The notes under the pieces were generated by a model. That model worked only from the letters and a program-made list of their open reading frames with translations, searched no databases and was not told the DNA's origin. From the NCBI GenBank assembly GCA_028752905.1, contig JAQNBH010000015.1:10859622-10923621 (forward strand): 64,000 nt of DNA, read 5' to 3'. Every line of letters starts with the position of its first letter. Within the stretch, counting starts at the first letter, position 1. Below, piece by piece: positions 52,439 through 63,165 of the stretch. Position numbers and translations under genes: made by a program. Source of the DNA: Cladorhizidae sp. MBARI D1340-BT2 (lineage: Eukaryota; Porifera; Demospongiae; Poecilosclerida; Cladorhizidae).

Positions 52439-55400
52439 TCATCTTGCAAATGGCAGTTGTTTTCTGTCTCTCTTGGTGTTCTTCTTTCTCTTCTTCTCCA
52501 CAAACTTCTCCAGTTTCCCGGACTTCTTCAGTGTGGCAAACTTGTGTGCTAACTCCATCTTCCTTTGGGTGGCTACAGAGAAACATGATGAAGGGAGAAA
52601 AGTCAACGCTGCAGTTAGACTAGAAGCTCAATGCTTCACCTAATAGGCTAACTTGCCTTGTGTATATAACATAATAGGTCAAGTTGGTCAACTTTTTCTG
52701 CTGCACAAAGTACATGACTGAACACCTAGGCAGCTGCTAGCTCTGATTGGTCCTTTCATGATTCACATAATTACAAGTGAACTTAAAGGACTACAGGAAA
52801 TGTCCCGAGTGTCAGTTATTTAACCCTCTCACTGTCAGATCACTGAGAAATTATAAAAAGTTGTAAATCATTAATATCCACATTAACATCAGTTCTACCC
52901 TCATATAACAATCATGAAATGTGCATCATCAGCATTACGGGCCAGAGCTATCGCTAGGAATAGGTCTAAAGTTAGGGCTAGTTGCATAGCCAGATCCTTT
53001 GACCAAAAGAAAGAGGTCATATATATCCCTAGCCCTAACCACAGCAGAGACCAAGCTCTAGCCACAACCAAAGGCCTTGCCCTAGTACGAGAGCTCTAGC
53101 TCTAGTGCTGACTGTGTAACATTTCGTGATTCTCGGCGATCCTTACAGGAAGGTATAACCCCTCAGGTCCCTAGCAACCGTATATTACAGGATATCATTG
53201 TTGGTGATAAATGTTGTGGTACAATTTATTGACCACAAACACAAATATGCCATTAATCAACACCTAATTACCCAATTTAACAATACCGGCTATGACTAGA
53301 GTGGCTACAAACATTCAGCAAACATCTGTTGTTGGTTTTGACAACATTAACAAGTGAGTGCACCAACAGTAGCCTGACAAATAATCCCATTACTACCAAT
53401 ACATGCAGCAAAGCTCTTGCTAGTCCACAACATACAGACACTTGCTTTTTTTAATATGAATTGATTACAGCGTTCAGACAACATTAGAGATGCCATAATC
53501 TGGACACTGCTGTGTGTAAAATGGCGTGGAGAATAGCACCTTCAGCTACAAATATGACTATAAATAAGCGCGTGGAGAATAGCACCTTCAGCTACAAATA
53601 TGACTATAAATAAGCACGTGGAGAATAGCACCTTAAGGGGGGACATCTGCACTTTTTAATTTTAATTTTTTTAACCTGTGGTTACAACTTTAGAGCTCAG
53701 TAGATTCTGCAAACTTCATGGTATGGACTTGATATATAGCTCAAAAGATAGGTCTCTCTGTGTGCTCTCTTTTGATACTAAAATATGTTTCATAGGTATA
53801 ACTATAGGCAAGTTACTACACCCTAAAGCGGAGGGACTTCAAAAACCTGCACCCCAAAACCGCCGTTGGAAACCATTCTGAGATGCGAAGTGCAAAAAAA
53901 TTAAAAATGGTACGAGTGGCTAGAGGAAGCTCTAGAGCATACAATGACTATATTGAGTAGGCGTGAAAAATTGATTACCTGGTCAAGCGCGCGGTTGGAA
54001 AATTGAAGGCGTTGACAAGGCGTCGCCAAATCAACGCCTTCAATTTTCCAACCGCGCGCTTGACCAGGTAATCAATTTTTCACGCCTACTCAATATAGTC
54101 ATTGTATGCTCTAGAGCTTCCTCTAGCCACTCGTACCATTTTTAATTTTTTTGCACTTCGCATCTCAGAATGGTTTCCAACGGCGGTTTTGGGGTGCAGG
54201 TTTTTGAAGTCCCTCCGCTTTAGGGTCTAGTAACTTGCCTATAGTTATACCTATGAAACATATTTTAGTATCAAAAGAGAGCACACAGAGAGACCTATCT
54301 TTTGAGCTATATATCAAGTCCATACCATGAAGTTTGCAGAATCTACTGAGCTCTAAAGTTGTAACCACAGGTAAAAAAAAAATTAAAAAAAAGTGCAGAT
54401 GTCCCCCCTTAACAACTGACAGTTGGTTCTGTTGATCTGGTTCGTGATGTATATGCTACTGTATTTGGTTTACAGATGTTGTCTGACGACTGCTGCCATC
54501 CATAGAGGAAACAAACAAGGCAATATTTACCTGGCCTCTACCTGTGGAACAACATAGCTCAGCACTCTTGGACACAAACAAACTACCACCCTAGTTAGAT
54601 TAATTTCCCAGGCCTGACAAGTCTTCTTCATTACATAGGTGGGTGGTCCAGTGTGGTCGTCGTTAATCCCGTGTCATCCTTGGATGCCCAAGTTACTAGG
54701 GGTACTGTAAACCCAGAAAAGTTGGCGACCTTTTATTTAGCGTTTTTGATATCATGCACATTTTAGCGACCATTAATGTTAACTTTTTATAGCATGAAAA
54801 ACAAGGTGAAATCCTTGTGAAAATAAGAACAGTACATTAATCATTAATAAAGTCCATGATTCCAGGGTTTTTTGAATGCTTGTTTTAATCTTTCAGTATT
54901 GCATGAAAGATTGCTAAGACTGTTGATTAACCAGTTTGCATGCAGGGGCTTGATCAATGATGCACCAAGATCCACTTTAACAGCTGATATCTCTTTGATA
55001 TCTCTTTCCCACCATCCAGGGCTTCATGGATTTCATTAGCATACCACCTCATGAAGGAGTCCTTCATTAAAGCCTTAAATTCTTCATTTACGCACACATC
55101 AAGTGGCTGCAACTCTCCGGTGCAGCTTGCAGGAACAAACACTTGGTGGATATTTTGTCTTGAAGCTTTTTAAGAACAGAACTACAGCGATGAGCTGCAA
55201 ACACATCGAATATTACCAATGCAGGCTGATCGTCAGCCAAATCCAGTCTCACTCTAGTAGTAGTGACATATGGAATGATAATGTTATCGATATTTATTGT
55301 AACATTGCTCCAATGTGACTCACTGTGTGTGATATGCCAGTCCTCAGGAAAGGTGACCCTTGCATGACAACCAACTGTTTTACCCTGGTATCGTCAGCCA

Positions 55401-58400
55401 AATCCAGTCTCACTCTAGTAGTAGTGACATATGGAATGATAATGTTATCGATATTTATTGTAACATTGCTCCAATGTGACTCACTGTGTGTGATATGCCA
55501 GTCCTCAGGAAAGGTGACCCTTGCATGACAACCAACTGTTTTACCCTGGTAGGTAATTTGGGAGGAGGGTAATAGTACAGTTACAGAATCAGCAGGTACT
55601 TTTCAGGCTGCTTTAGTGGCCTTCCTTTTCACATAGCCTCTACGCAGAAGAAAAGACTCAGCCCACTTCTTTCCCAGAGTGGCACTACCACCATACTGAG
55701 AAAGTACTTGGCTTTCGATGGCCTACGATCCCTTTTGCTGAAGCAATAACTATATTACGAGTCACAATCCCACCAGCTTGACGAAGGCTACGTATATATT
55801 TGGCTACTTCCTCATCAAACTCTCCTATCATGAGAGGCCGACCCAATGCAGCATGAGGTAAGTCAATAATGGAGTCAGGATCCTTGACTAACTACAATTT
55901 ACAAAGGTATTTAACCTTGAAATTCCTCACAGTACTTTCATTAATTTCATGCCCCAAAATTTCAGTGTAGTTAGTAACAGCAGTCTTGTTCCCATTCTCA
56001 CAAGCTATTTTAACCTTCATCTCCGAATCATAGCTCTGATACTTCCGTCTCTTCCGCGTTCCACCCTTCAGTTCCTTTAACACTTCTTTGTTGGCTGCAG
56101 TTGTTGCTCTGTCACCTTCTGATAAACAACCTGAGCTAGATCCACCAGCATTGCCTTTCAACCAACGAACAATCGACATAGCTGTAAGTTCGCAGTTGCT
56201 CGATTAAAACTCGAAAGCTCCTAATCAGTGACGACCTCGTGCTCTGCTGACAGCTAGCACGCGCACGTGAGTGTTTTTGAACTTTGTACTTCTTTTGCCA
56301 CAAATGTTGGCTGCCTATTAACTTAGTGATTTTTCCCCCTTCGCTAAATTCGCTAACATTAATGGTCCGCTAACTTTTCTGGGTTTACAGTATCACGGAT
56401 CATCCACAAATGTCCCCCATATAGTCCATACCCTTTCTGTCAGCATATCTCAAATGACCAAGTTACTACTAGGAGGAGTATCCATGGTCCATCTGTGGAT
56501 AGTCTAACAGAAGGAGTGCAGTATATTTGTGGACACTGCGGATGAACTGTGAATATTCCTCTAGTCAATTGGTCATTTGCAGATCTCTGACTGAGGGCTT
56601 ATGGGATATATATATGTAGACGTCCACAGGTGATCTGTGGATACCCCTAGTAACTTGGCCACTTGCAGACGGTCTGTGTACATATGCAGTAACTGGTTAT
56701 ACATGAATACTCTGATAGAGGAGGCATGGGGTAAGGCTGGACATCCGTGGGTGAACTGTGTTAGTAACTTTGTCATCCATGGATTAACTGTAAATATCCC
56801 TGATAACTTGGTCGTCCGTGGACACTCTGACAGAGGGGGCATGGGGTATGGCTGGACATCCGTGGGTGAACTGCATTAGTAACTTGGTCATCCATGGACA
56901 CTCTGATAGAGGGGGCATGGGGCATATGTGGACATCTGCGGATGAACCATGGCTATCGCTAGTTACTTGCTCATTCAAGAGGGCTTATTGAGCATGTGAG
57001 TATCCTGGATGAATTAATACCCCTAGTAACTTAGCCACTTGTAGATGGTCTGTGTACACATGTAGTCACTTGGTCATACATGCATACAGTAGACCCTCAT
57101 ATATTTGAATGCATTGGGACCCACCATAGTTCGATGCAAAAAGCCTAAATCATTAAAACTCGTGAATGTAATTAAAATATTGGATCATGGCATTTGATAA
57201 TTGCTGATCTGCAGGGCCTTGGAATGCGAGTAGCTTACTTCCTTAGGAGCTGCCATGCTGCCTTACACACGTACATCTATAAATTTAATTTTGTGTATAA
57301 GTAATTGTTGATCACAAGTAGGTTCTGCACATACACTACTAAAATAAGTTGTTTGCTTCAGGTTATCATGCCTCTTTATGCCAGAGGTCTCACTCCTTTA
57401 AGGACCACCAGTGATGGCCGAGAGGATCAGCCTGCAACACTTGGTGGTCTGTCTCATCAGTCACCAGCTTGCACTGCCAGAAAATGGTGGTGCTTCTGGT
57501 TCTCGTTCATGTAACTTCATGGAAATCTGCTGCCTTCTCTCTTAGCAATGGTTGACTGACTGGAGTACCTTCCTCCCTTTTCTGAAAGAACCAGAGATAT
57601 AGAGCACTTTCAAGCTGGTCACCTTTAGCAAGACTATCAAGGGTGCTTGCAAACTCTCGAAGTTTGGCTTCATTCTTTACGATCTCCCTTGTCTTTCCAA
57701 TTCCTTACTCTTCTGTGAGTCCAGTTTGAGTGGCTTCTTCGGATTTTATGCTTAAGATAGATAACTAATGACTCGCTAGACAAAACTACGCTCATCCTTT
57801 TTCTGGCCTAGCGAACTGATTTGGCTTTCAAGTGCAATTCTCTAGCCCGCCCCAAACCAACTAAATTTCTATTGGACAATCATTACCAGGTCTTACTATT
57901 TTACCGAGTTCGGATAATCATCAGATATGTGAGGGACTACTGTACTCCAATAGAGAAAGCATGGGTCTAGCTGGACGACCCCGGATGAACTGTTCATAAT
58001 ATGGTCATCCTGGGATACTCTGACAGAGGGGGCATGGGGTGCATGTGGACATCCCAGGATGATCAGTGGATAGCCCTAGTATATGTCAACTTATGGATAT
58101 CCGCAATAACTCGGTCACCTGTGGATGACACGGGATTGACAATGACAACACCGGACATGCGCGAGGAGTGGTCAAGTACTCCCTTACAAAACAGCAACAA
58201 AGTTGGCCTATGGCCTCCATCAGAACACTGCCTATTGCTCCAGAAAACTTCATTTCCAAGGTTAGTTGCCAACCAATTTTTGTAGATGGGTCAAAATTGG
58301 CTTGTTTTTCCCAATAGCTTCTGGGAGTTGGGTATCCAAGCTCAGTGGGCATGAACTGGCGTATCCAATGATAATTGCAAAACATTGCTGGTAGGTGACC

Positions 58401-59878
58401 AATTGATATTTACAGCCGTTTTAAAATGGGCTGGGCATATAATGGTGGATTAAAAACTCCATTAATTCAAATCTCTGAAAACCCCACGGTCCCAACATGT
58501 TAGTTAGCAAATTACTGGATGTATGAAACTGTTCTGCTTACACTTCTTGATGTGGAATGGTTTCTTTCCTTTCTTCACCAACTCGTGCTCAGCCTTTTTG
58601 TGTTCCCTCATAACTGTCCTGCTCTCCGTCTCCTTTGCAGCAGCTGCTTCTCGAGACTCCTAATTGCATCATCAATGAAGGACACAACATAATAGACATC
58701 AGTATAAGATGTGACGGTAAAGAGCTCGACTCAAAATTAGTCGATGATTTTGAGAGTAACACTTTTTGACAGTTAGCATGATCGATGAGGATGTGTGAGG
58801 TGTTTGATTGGCTACTTTCCACATCTTAAGGTAACTCATCTTGCCCCGTTTTTCTGGTCAGTTGGTTTCGCACCCCTCAACCACATTTCTAAAAGAAACT
58901 TGGTGTATATCTACTAATGCCTGCCTTCAGCTTTCATATCTTCCTTTAAAATGGATTTAAGAGATTATTCAAGACCCATTCTGTGCTCCATTCTGTGCTC
59001 TTCACCTGATACCAACAACCCAATTCTGATAATTCTGTACAATCAACCCTCATTCTCTAGTCATCCTCATTCTCTAGTCATGCTATCACAACATACCATT
59101 TGTTGCAGGAGCACTTGAAGATTTTTCTTCCTGTCAAAATTACGAGTTTTCTTCAATTCTTTGTGGATCTGCAACTTTTCATTCTTCCTCATTTCGTCGA
59201 TAAAGTGGAACGATTTCTTGAAAAGGTCCTTGCTAAACGTTCCTGCATGCTCATCAAACCTTGGATCGTGACTCTCTGTTTGCTTTCTCCGGACAGGAAC
59301 CACATCTCTGAATCGGGAGACTGGTTTCTTGGATATCACCTCACTGGGCCTAGAGTGCACACACACACACACACACAAACACAAACACACACACCTGAGT
59401 AAACTATTCCAGCATCTTTGGGCATCTTTTATTTGCATTAGAAGTCATACCATTAGAAGTCATACCAACTTAAATGAACATGTGATCCCACTGATTTATG
59501 TGCAACAAAAATTGTGCTAAACCAGAACAAATTTGTCCAGATTCTCTTTTTCACAGTGCACACAATTCTGGGCTAGCAAGATTAAGCTATTATAGTGTTG
59601 GTAAAAACCTGTTTTTGTTGGCTCTCTTTAAGCTTCTATTTTCCTTAACAGCTTTACTGTCTTTCAGAACTGAATCAAACTTCTTTGTCCCGATTTTTAG
59701 ACGGATTTCTTGTAGTTCTCCCAAAGAAACCTCAGATAACTCTGCAAAAATGTTCATGGGAAATAAACAAGACTATCACGTTATATAGCTAGCTACACAG
59801 AATACCTTTTCTGGCAAGCAACTCATCCTCATCGCTACCGTCTCGAGTTACACTATCACCATCTCCACGGAAAGACAT
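52439..59878 (-). CDS. RRP36: RRP36, ribosomal RNA processing protein 36
   Basis: Five exons on the minus strand: 59806-59878, 59609-59741, 59097-59349, 58542-58659 and 52439-52572. They total 711 nt, 236 residues, and every junction is GT-AG with matching phase. The start has an in-frame TAG five codons upstream. Exon 3 holds the family signature ISKKPVSRFRDVVPVRRK and DPRFDE, then FHFIDEMRKNEKLQI. Exon 4 ends in KKPFHIKK, and exon 5 in a basic tail (KLEKFVEKKRKKNTKRDRKQ). RRP36 acts in the nucleolus in early 18S rRNA processing as part of the small-subunit processome. Intron 4 is 5969 nt and packed with repeats; the others are 64-437 nt. A GT-repeat replaces the usual pyrimidine tract before exon 3. 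Confidence 0.94.
53523..53632. repeat. 46-bp tandem repeat beside the palindrome
   Basis: GCGTGGAGAATAGCACCTTC, CAGCTACAAATATGACTATA and AATAAGC form a 46-bp unit present twice. A partial third unit is cut by the palindromic element at TTAA. Confidence 0.9.
53633..54412. mobile_element. 780-bp near-perfect palindromic foldback element
   Basis: Arms 53633-54015 and 54031-54412 are inverse copies with about 99 percent identity by eye (one clear substitution plus A/T-run length changes) around a 15-base spacer that itself holds GGCGTCGCC. It ends TTAAGGGGGGACATCTGCAC, with TTAA at both borders, consistent with a TTAA target duplication. Identical 67-codon frames on opposite strands simply reflect the palindrome. 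It lies in RRP36 intron 4. Confidence 0.95.
54705..56390 (-). mobile_element. Tigger/pogo-like transposon, decayed
   Basis: The ends CTGTAAACCCAGAAAAGTT and inverse AACTTTTCTGGGTTTACAG are flanked by TA. The minus-strand transposase relic has ENGNKTAVTNYTEILGHEIN and ESTVRNFKVKYL (55892-56179, DNA-binding region). FVPASCTGELQPLDVCVNEE with MKDSFMRWYANEI (54954-55142) marks the C-terminal DDE region of JRK/pogo type. The middle is broken and contains a 161-bp tandem duplication (55231-55551). Confidence 0.85.
55231..55551. repeat. 161-bp tandem duplication inside the Tigger transposase
   Basis: Copies 55231-55391 and 55392-55551 both begin CGTCAGCCAAATCCAGTCTC and end TGTTTTACCCTGGTA. They are essentially identical by eye, so the duplication arose long after the transposase decayed, or very recently. 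Confidence 0.9.
57087..57942. mobile_element. Second Tigger-like element inside the satellite array
   Basis: Left CAGTAGACCCTCATATATTTG and right inverse CAGTAGTCCCTCACATATCTG, each beside TA. It interrupts the satellite repeats, which resume at 57945. No clear transposase is left (a 69-codon frame at 57305-57514 has no domain). Confidence 0.8.
59353..59395 (-). repeat. GT/CA microsatellite at an RRP36 acceptor
   Basis: The (CA)n run with CAAA interruptions ends 3 bases from the CTCTAG acceptor of RRP36 exon 3. On the gene strand it is (GT)n, standing in the polypyrimidine-tract position. Confidence 0.9.
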
Positions 59879-60004
59879 TTCAGAGAACTACCCTTTACCA
59901 AAGCAAAAATACAAAATTACCCTTTACCTAAGCAATATTTGTAGGACCTGTCAAGGGGTTGGGACAGTGAATGGAGGGGTCATCTTTGTAGCAACAATAA
60001 CAGA

Positions 60005-62278
60005 TCAAAATTTGCACAGGTGTGATACAACTTGTCTAATATTTACATTAATACGGGATGCCGATAGATAAGAGATGAACTCTGGCCAGCTGGACAACAC
60101 TTCATTATGACAGCAAGACGAGTCTCTAGAGATTTCAAGTCTGCCACTCGAGATGGGATGAGACTTTTCCACTGCCTCCTCCATTAGTTCTCTTTCCTTG
60201 ATACTGTGCTCACCTCCAATGGGAGGAGTGGTATTGTCGGAGGTAGTTGTGATATGCCCACTTTGACAGCGACACACACCACTGAAGTAATGTGACAGAG
60301 CCTCTACAGAAAGAGAATCTGGAACCAGTTCTTTCCCAAGATGGGGGAGGATTTTTGGAACCCCATGGTGGGCCAGACGTGCATCTCCCGCCATGATAAC
60401 TATATCACCACTTCTCAGCAGGAGAGGAGTGGGCTTCACCTGCTTGGTCTTTCCACCAATCAGAAAGATGGCAGACTGCCCGAAACTACAGAGGAAAATA
60501 AAAGGGTTTGAATTTCTTGCACATGTGACTATACATGAAGCTCAATTCACATCCAGGGCTAGCATAATTCAACAGCTTCACAACTCATGCAGATTGGCTT
60601 GTGCAATAACTACAAACAAGACATATACTATAAGTGTGTTGAAGCTTATGTGGGATGGCCATAATGCCGAAGTAATTTCCTGCCAGGGAGATAGTCAATC
60701 TACAGGCAATTGTGTACTGTACATTGTACAGAAAAAATAGAGCAGGTAAAAGAAGATACAAGTTGACACAGATCTCATCAGTTTGTTTCAAGAGATTCCA
60801 CATGTACCATGCTTAATTGAATTACACACAGAGGGTTAGGTGTGATGGCACATGCAGTGGTCTCTGTGATATCGGTGCATCACTTTGCTCATTTCTCAAG
60901 CATTGGACAGTCTCGGCTTTGCACAGCAAGATTGTGAATTCCATGGCATTTACCTAATTGAGAGCAGAGGCAATGTGAGATCTTTCTCCGAGTGGTCAGT
61001 ATGTCCTGATAATGTTGAGTCAAGGTGGTAATAGTTCACTATGGCAGCCTCTGCTTTGAACCTGCAAAGAGAGAAATGAGTGACAAAACATTTGCTTGCA
61101 AAAGCAAAAATTGTCAGATCATTTGGCCTATCTAGCTTGCAATGATCTCAATAATCGACATAAAATCTACCCTCTCAACGTTTCGACTAGATGTTCTAGC
61201 CTTCATCAGGAATTAGTTCTTGCACAAGTTATTTATCTAGTTCTTACATGAGTTGATCTTCGAGTGCTTGAAGTACATCTTACACCATATATCAAAGTAC
61301 ATTCTAAATATCTACTGCGCAAGTGAGTGCTCTGCAATCAGGTGTGATTAGTTGTCACCATTTCCAGTCAAATTTGTTTGTGGTCTCATTAACCTCGCCC
61401 AAGGTGTCAAGACACCAGCTCACAAAAACTTGCCTAGTCCCATAATTTCCTTTTCACCAACACTGCCCCTGCAAAGCCACACATGACTGCCGTCTTTAAG
61501 ACTTTACTGGTCGACTTTTGGCTTTATCATGAGCACTCATCTCACATGTACCTATACAATACAACCCAATAATACAATACAGTCAGACTAACCCTGGATA
61601 TCCTGCATGATGGAGAATGAAGGAAGACAACTCTGCAAGATCACTAGGAAATGGAGACCATTTCTCACTGCTATATTCCTTGGTGGTCCAGTTGTAATGA
61701 TAACCCAAAGTCACCCAGCGCAGGCACCACAAAGGGCTATCCTTAGAAATAGTCTTTTTTGTCGGCTTTTCTGCATTATTAGACAATTTTTGCTTCTTCT
61801 TCACAGGGCTTCGAGGTGGCTTTACTTGATCTGACCAAGTAGGAGGCCATACTGAGCCATTTTCCTGCCTCTCCATGTGGGCATCCAAGTTGCAAACATT
61901 GGGCTTGCAGGGATATTCTGTCAGGCACTTCCTAACCAAGATATGTTGACCACCTAGGATGAATGGATTAGGTATGACCAGTAACCCTGGGTTATCCGGC
62001 AGTGAATATAGCTGCCATTTTGAAGGTGGCCACAAACCAAAGGCTTCAGCTTTAGATGAGTCTGAAGGAGAACAACTGGGTCGGTGGAACTTTACCTCGA
62101 CCTTTTAAAAATTGACGATTTTTATTGAAATTCTAAACCATGTAACGGTCCATACTTTGAATCTGCTGAGTTGATCAGGGCAAGTAAAATCCAAGACATC
62201 ACTAAAGTCCACAGACTTTTTGTATCGCTTGAAAACTTCTCTAAAGATGTTCACTTCTGAGTCACCACCACCAGCCAT
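60005..62278 (-). CDS. ALKBH1: ALKBH1, 2-oxoglutarate/Fe(II) dioxygenase
   Basis: Four exons on the minus strand: 62156-62278, 61593-62101, 60954-61061 and 60005-60485. They total 1221 nt, 406 residues, and all junctions are GT-AG in phase. The ATG directly follows an in-frame TGA, which fixes the start. Motifs: SKWQLYSLPDNPGLLVIPNP, KPNVCNLDAH, LRWVTLGYHYNW and PFPSDLAEL (exon 2). AAIVNYYHLDSTLSGHTDHS carries the His-x-Asp iron ligands (exon 3). FGQSAIFLIGG, SGDIVIMAGDARLAHHGVPK with the second iron His, and SRINVNIRQV with the 2-oxoglutarate Arg are in exon 4. ALKBH1 demethylates nucleic acids (tRNA, DNA) in nucleus or mitochondria. The Lys-rich insert in exon 2 explains the slightly greater length. 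It lies 126 bp upstream of RRP36. Confidence 0.96.
61179..61209 (-). ncRNA. Hammerhead-like ribozyme motif (site D, best)
   Basis: The minus strand reads CTGATGA, A, stem GGCTAG/CTAGTC (six pairs, one G-U) with loop AACAT, then GAAAC, then a possible minimal stem III and UA about 12 bases on. CTGATGA and GAAA are the invariant hammerhead boxes. Minimal hammerheads of this kind are known from animal Penelope-like elements. It lies within ALKBH1 intron 2, in the same sense as the gene. Confidence 0.6.
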
Positions 62279-62479
62279 TCAACTAGTCCGACTGGTAAAG
62301 GGGTTACCTCGCGAAGTTACCCTTCCCCCCAAACCCGCCAATATTATTTTTCGTTCAGTTTCTGAAATATATAAAATAAAATAAAAAACCCAGGCAGGTG
62401 CGGCACAATAAATCTCTGTGAGGGTTGTCGTGGGGTGCGTCGGTGAAATACCTTACCATTGTCAGTTGTCGGCAAGGCT

Positions 62480-62700
62480 AGATAGAGGGTGTGTAGTGCG
62501 TTCGTTGTTAAAAATTTAAAAAAAGAAGCAGTGAACGCGACGCAGAGAGCTTTTCGTACCCACTTCGCCCGAAATGGTGCTGTTCTATTGGTTAGAAATT
62601 TCAGAGCCACAGGTTCGGTATTAAAAAGAAAACCGTCTGGAAGCCCTCTGAGCGTTTGTAAGCCAGAGAATGTCCAAGCTGTGAGACAGTTCAGCCCGTA
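62480..62700 (+). pseudogene. Helix-turn-helix transposase N-terminal fragment (DUF4817/mariner-like)
   Basis: The frame at 62489-62701 reads NATQRAFRTHFARN, then LVRNFRATGSVLKRKPSGSP and PENVQAVRQFSP. The arrangement RAF..F, W/V.NFR.TGS, K..GRP, ENV..VR is that of the N-terminal HTH of mariner-related transposases. No catalytic part follows. It lies about 200 bp upstream of ALKBH1, divergently oriented. Confidence 0.65.
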
Positions 62701-62817
62701 AACATGCTTCTACTTTGGGATTGAACTGTGAGGAGAATTTTACACGAAGATGATATAATTCTCTCAAATAAACTTGCAGCGCATGTGGAGAGAAAAAAAT
62801 GTTAGGGGGGACTGATT

Positions 62818-62850
62818 GCTAGCCCTAGCCCTAGCCCTAGCCCCAGCCCT
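62818..62850. repeat. CCCTAG short tandem repeat
   Basis: GCTAGCCCTAGCCCTAGCCC and onward, about four to five hexamers. Similar CTAGGG runs occur at 935-953 and 47600-47620. Confidence 0.85.
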
Positions 62851-62889
62851 TAAAGACTGCGGCCACTTCCTAAACAAGCTCAGGGGGGT

Positions 62890-63165
62890 ATGCGTCGCAA
62901 CATGGACCAAGTTTGTTTTTGGAAGCCTAAAATTAGGAAGGCATGTCAGTTTGTGAAATCATATCACGACTACAAATGTAGCATAAATTTAAACATGACA
63001 TTGAAATATCTTGCAGGCGATGATCACAAACAGCATTATGCATTGGATACTCGTCGTAGCAATGTCACACTCTCACCACGGCACTTATTCAAAAGGGGAC
63101 AAAACCATAAAAGTAGTAGAAAAGTGTTTTTAAAAACTTGTGGTTACCACTTTATAGCTCCATAG
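62890..63165 (+). other. Open frame of 91 codons, no recognised domain
   Basis: Starts MRRNMDQVCFWKPKIRKACQ and its last part overlaps the foldback half copy at 63090, so it is probably not a gene. No splice context was recognised. Confidence 0.2.

Larger units (their letters stand above)
54648..58156. mobile_element. Satellite-bearing inverted-repeat element
   Basis: The left end (54648-54700) and the inverse of the right end (58100-58156) share GTCC.GTGT.GTC.T.GT, AATCCCGTGTCATCC and GAGTTA/AAGTTA. The interior (56395-57086 and 57943-58125) is a degenerate tandem array with units of about 75-130 bp containing GGACATCCGTGGGTGAACTG, GTAACTTGGTCATCCATGG and GAGGGGGCATGGGGTA. Two Tigger elements are inserted (54705-56390, 57087-57942). 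It lies in RRP36 intron 4. Confidence 0.7.

Noticed and set aside
53678..54368. Two nearly identical 67-codon proteins on opposite strands
   Set aside because: A direct consequence of the palindrome; no start context or domain.
57305..57514. Small coding gene between satellite blocks
   Set aside because: It lies inside a Tigger-like MITE, lacks a domain and shows no splice partners.
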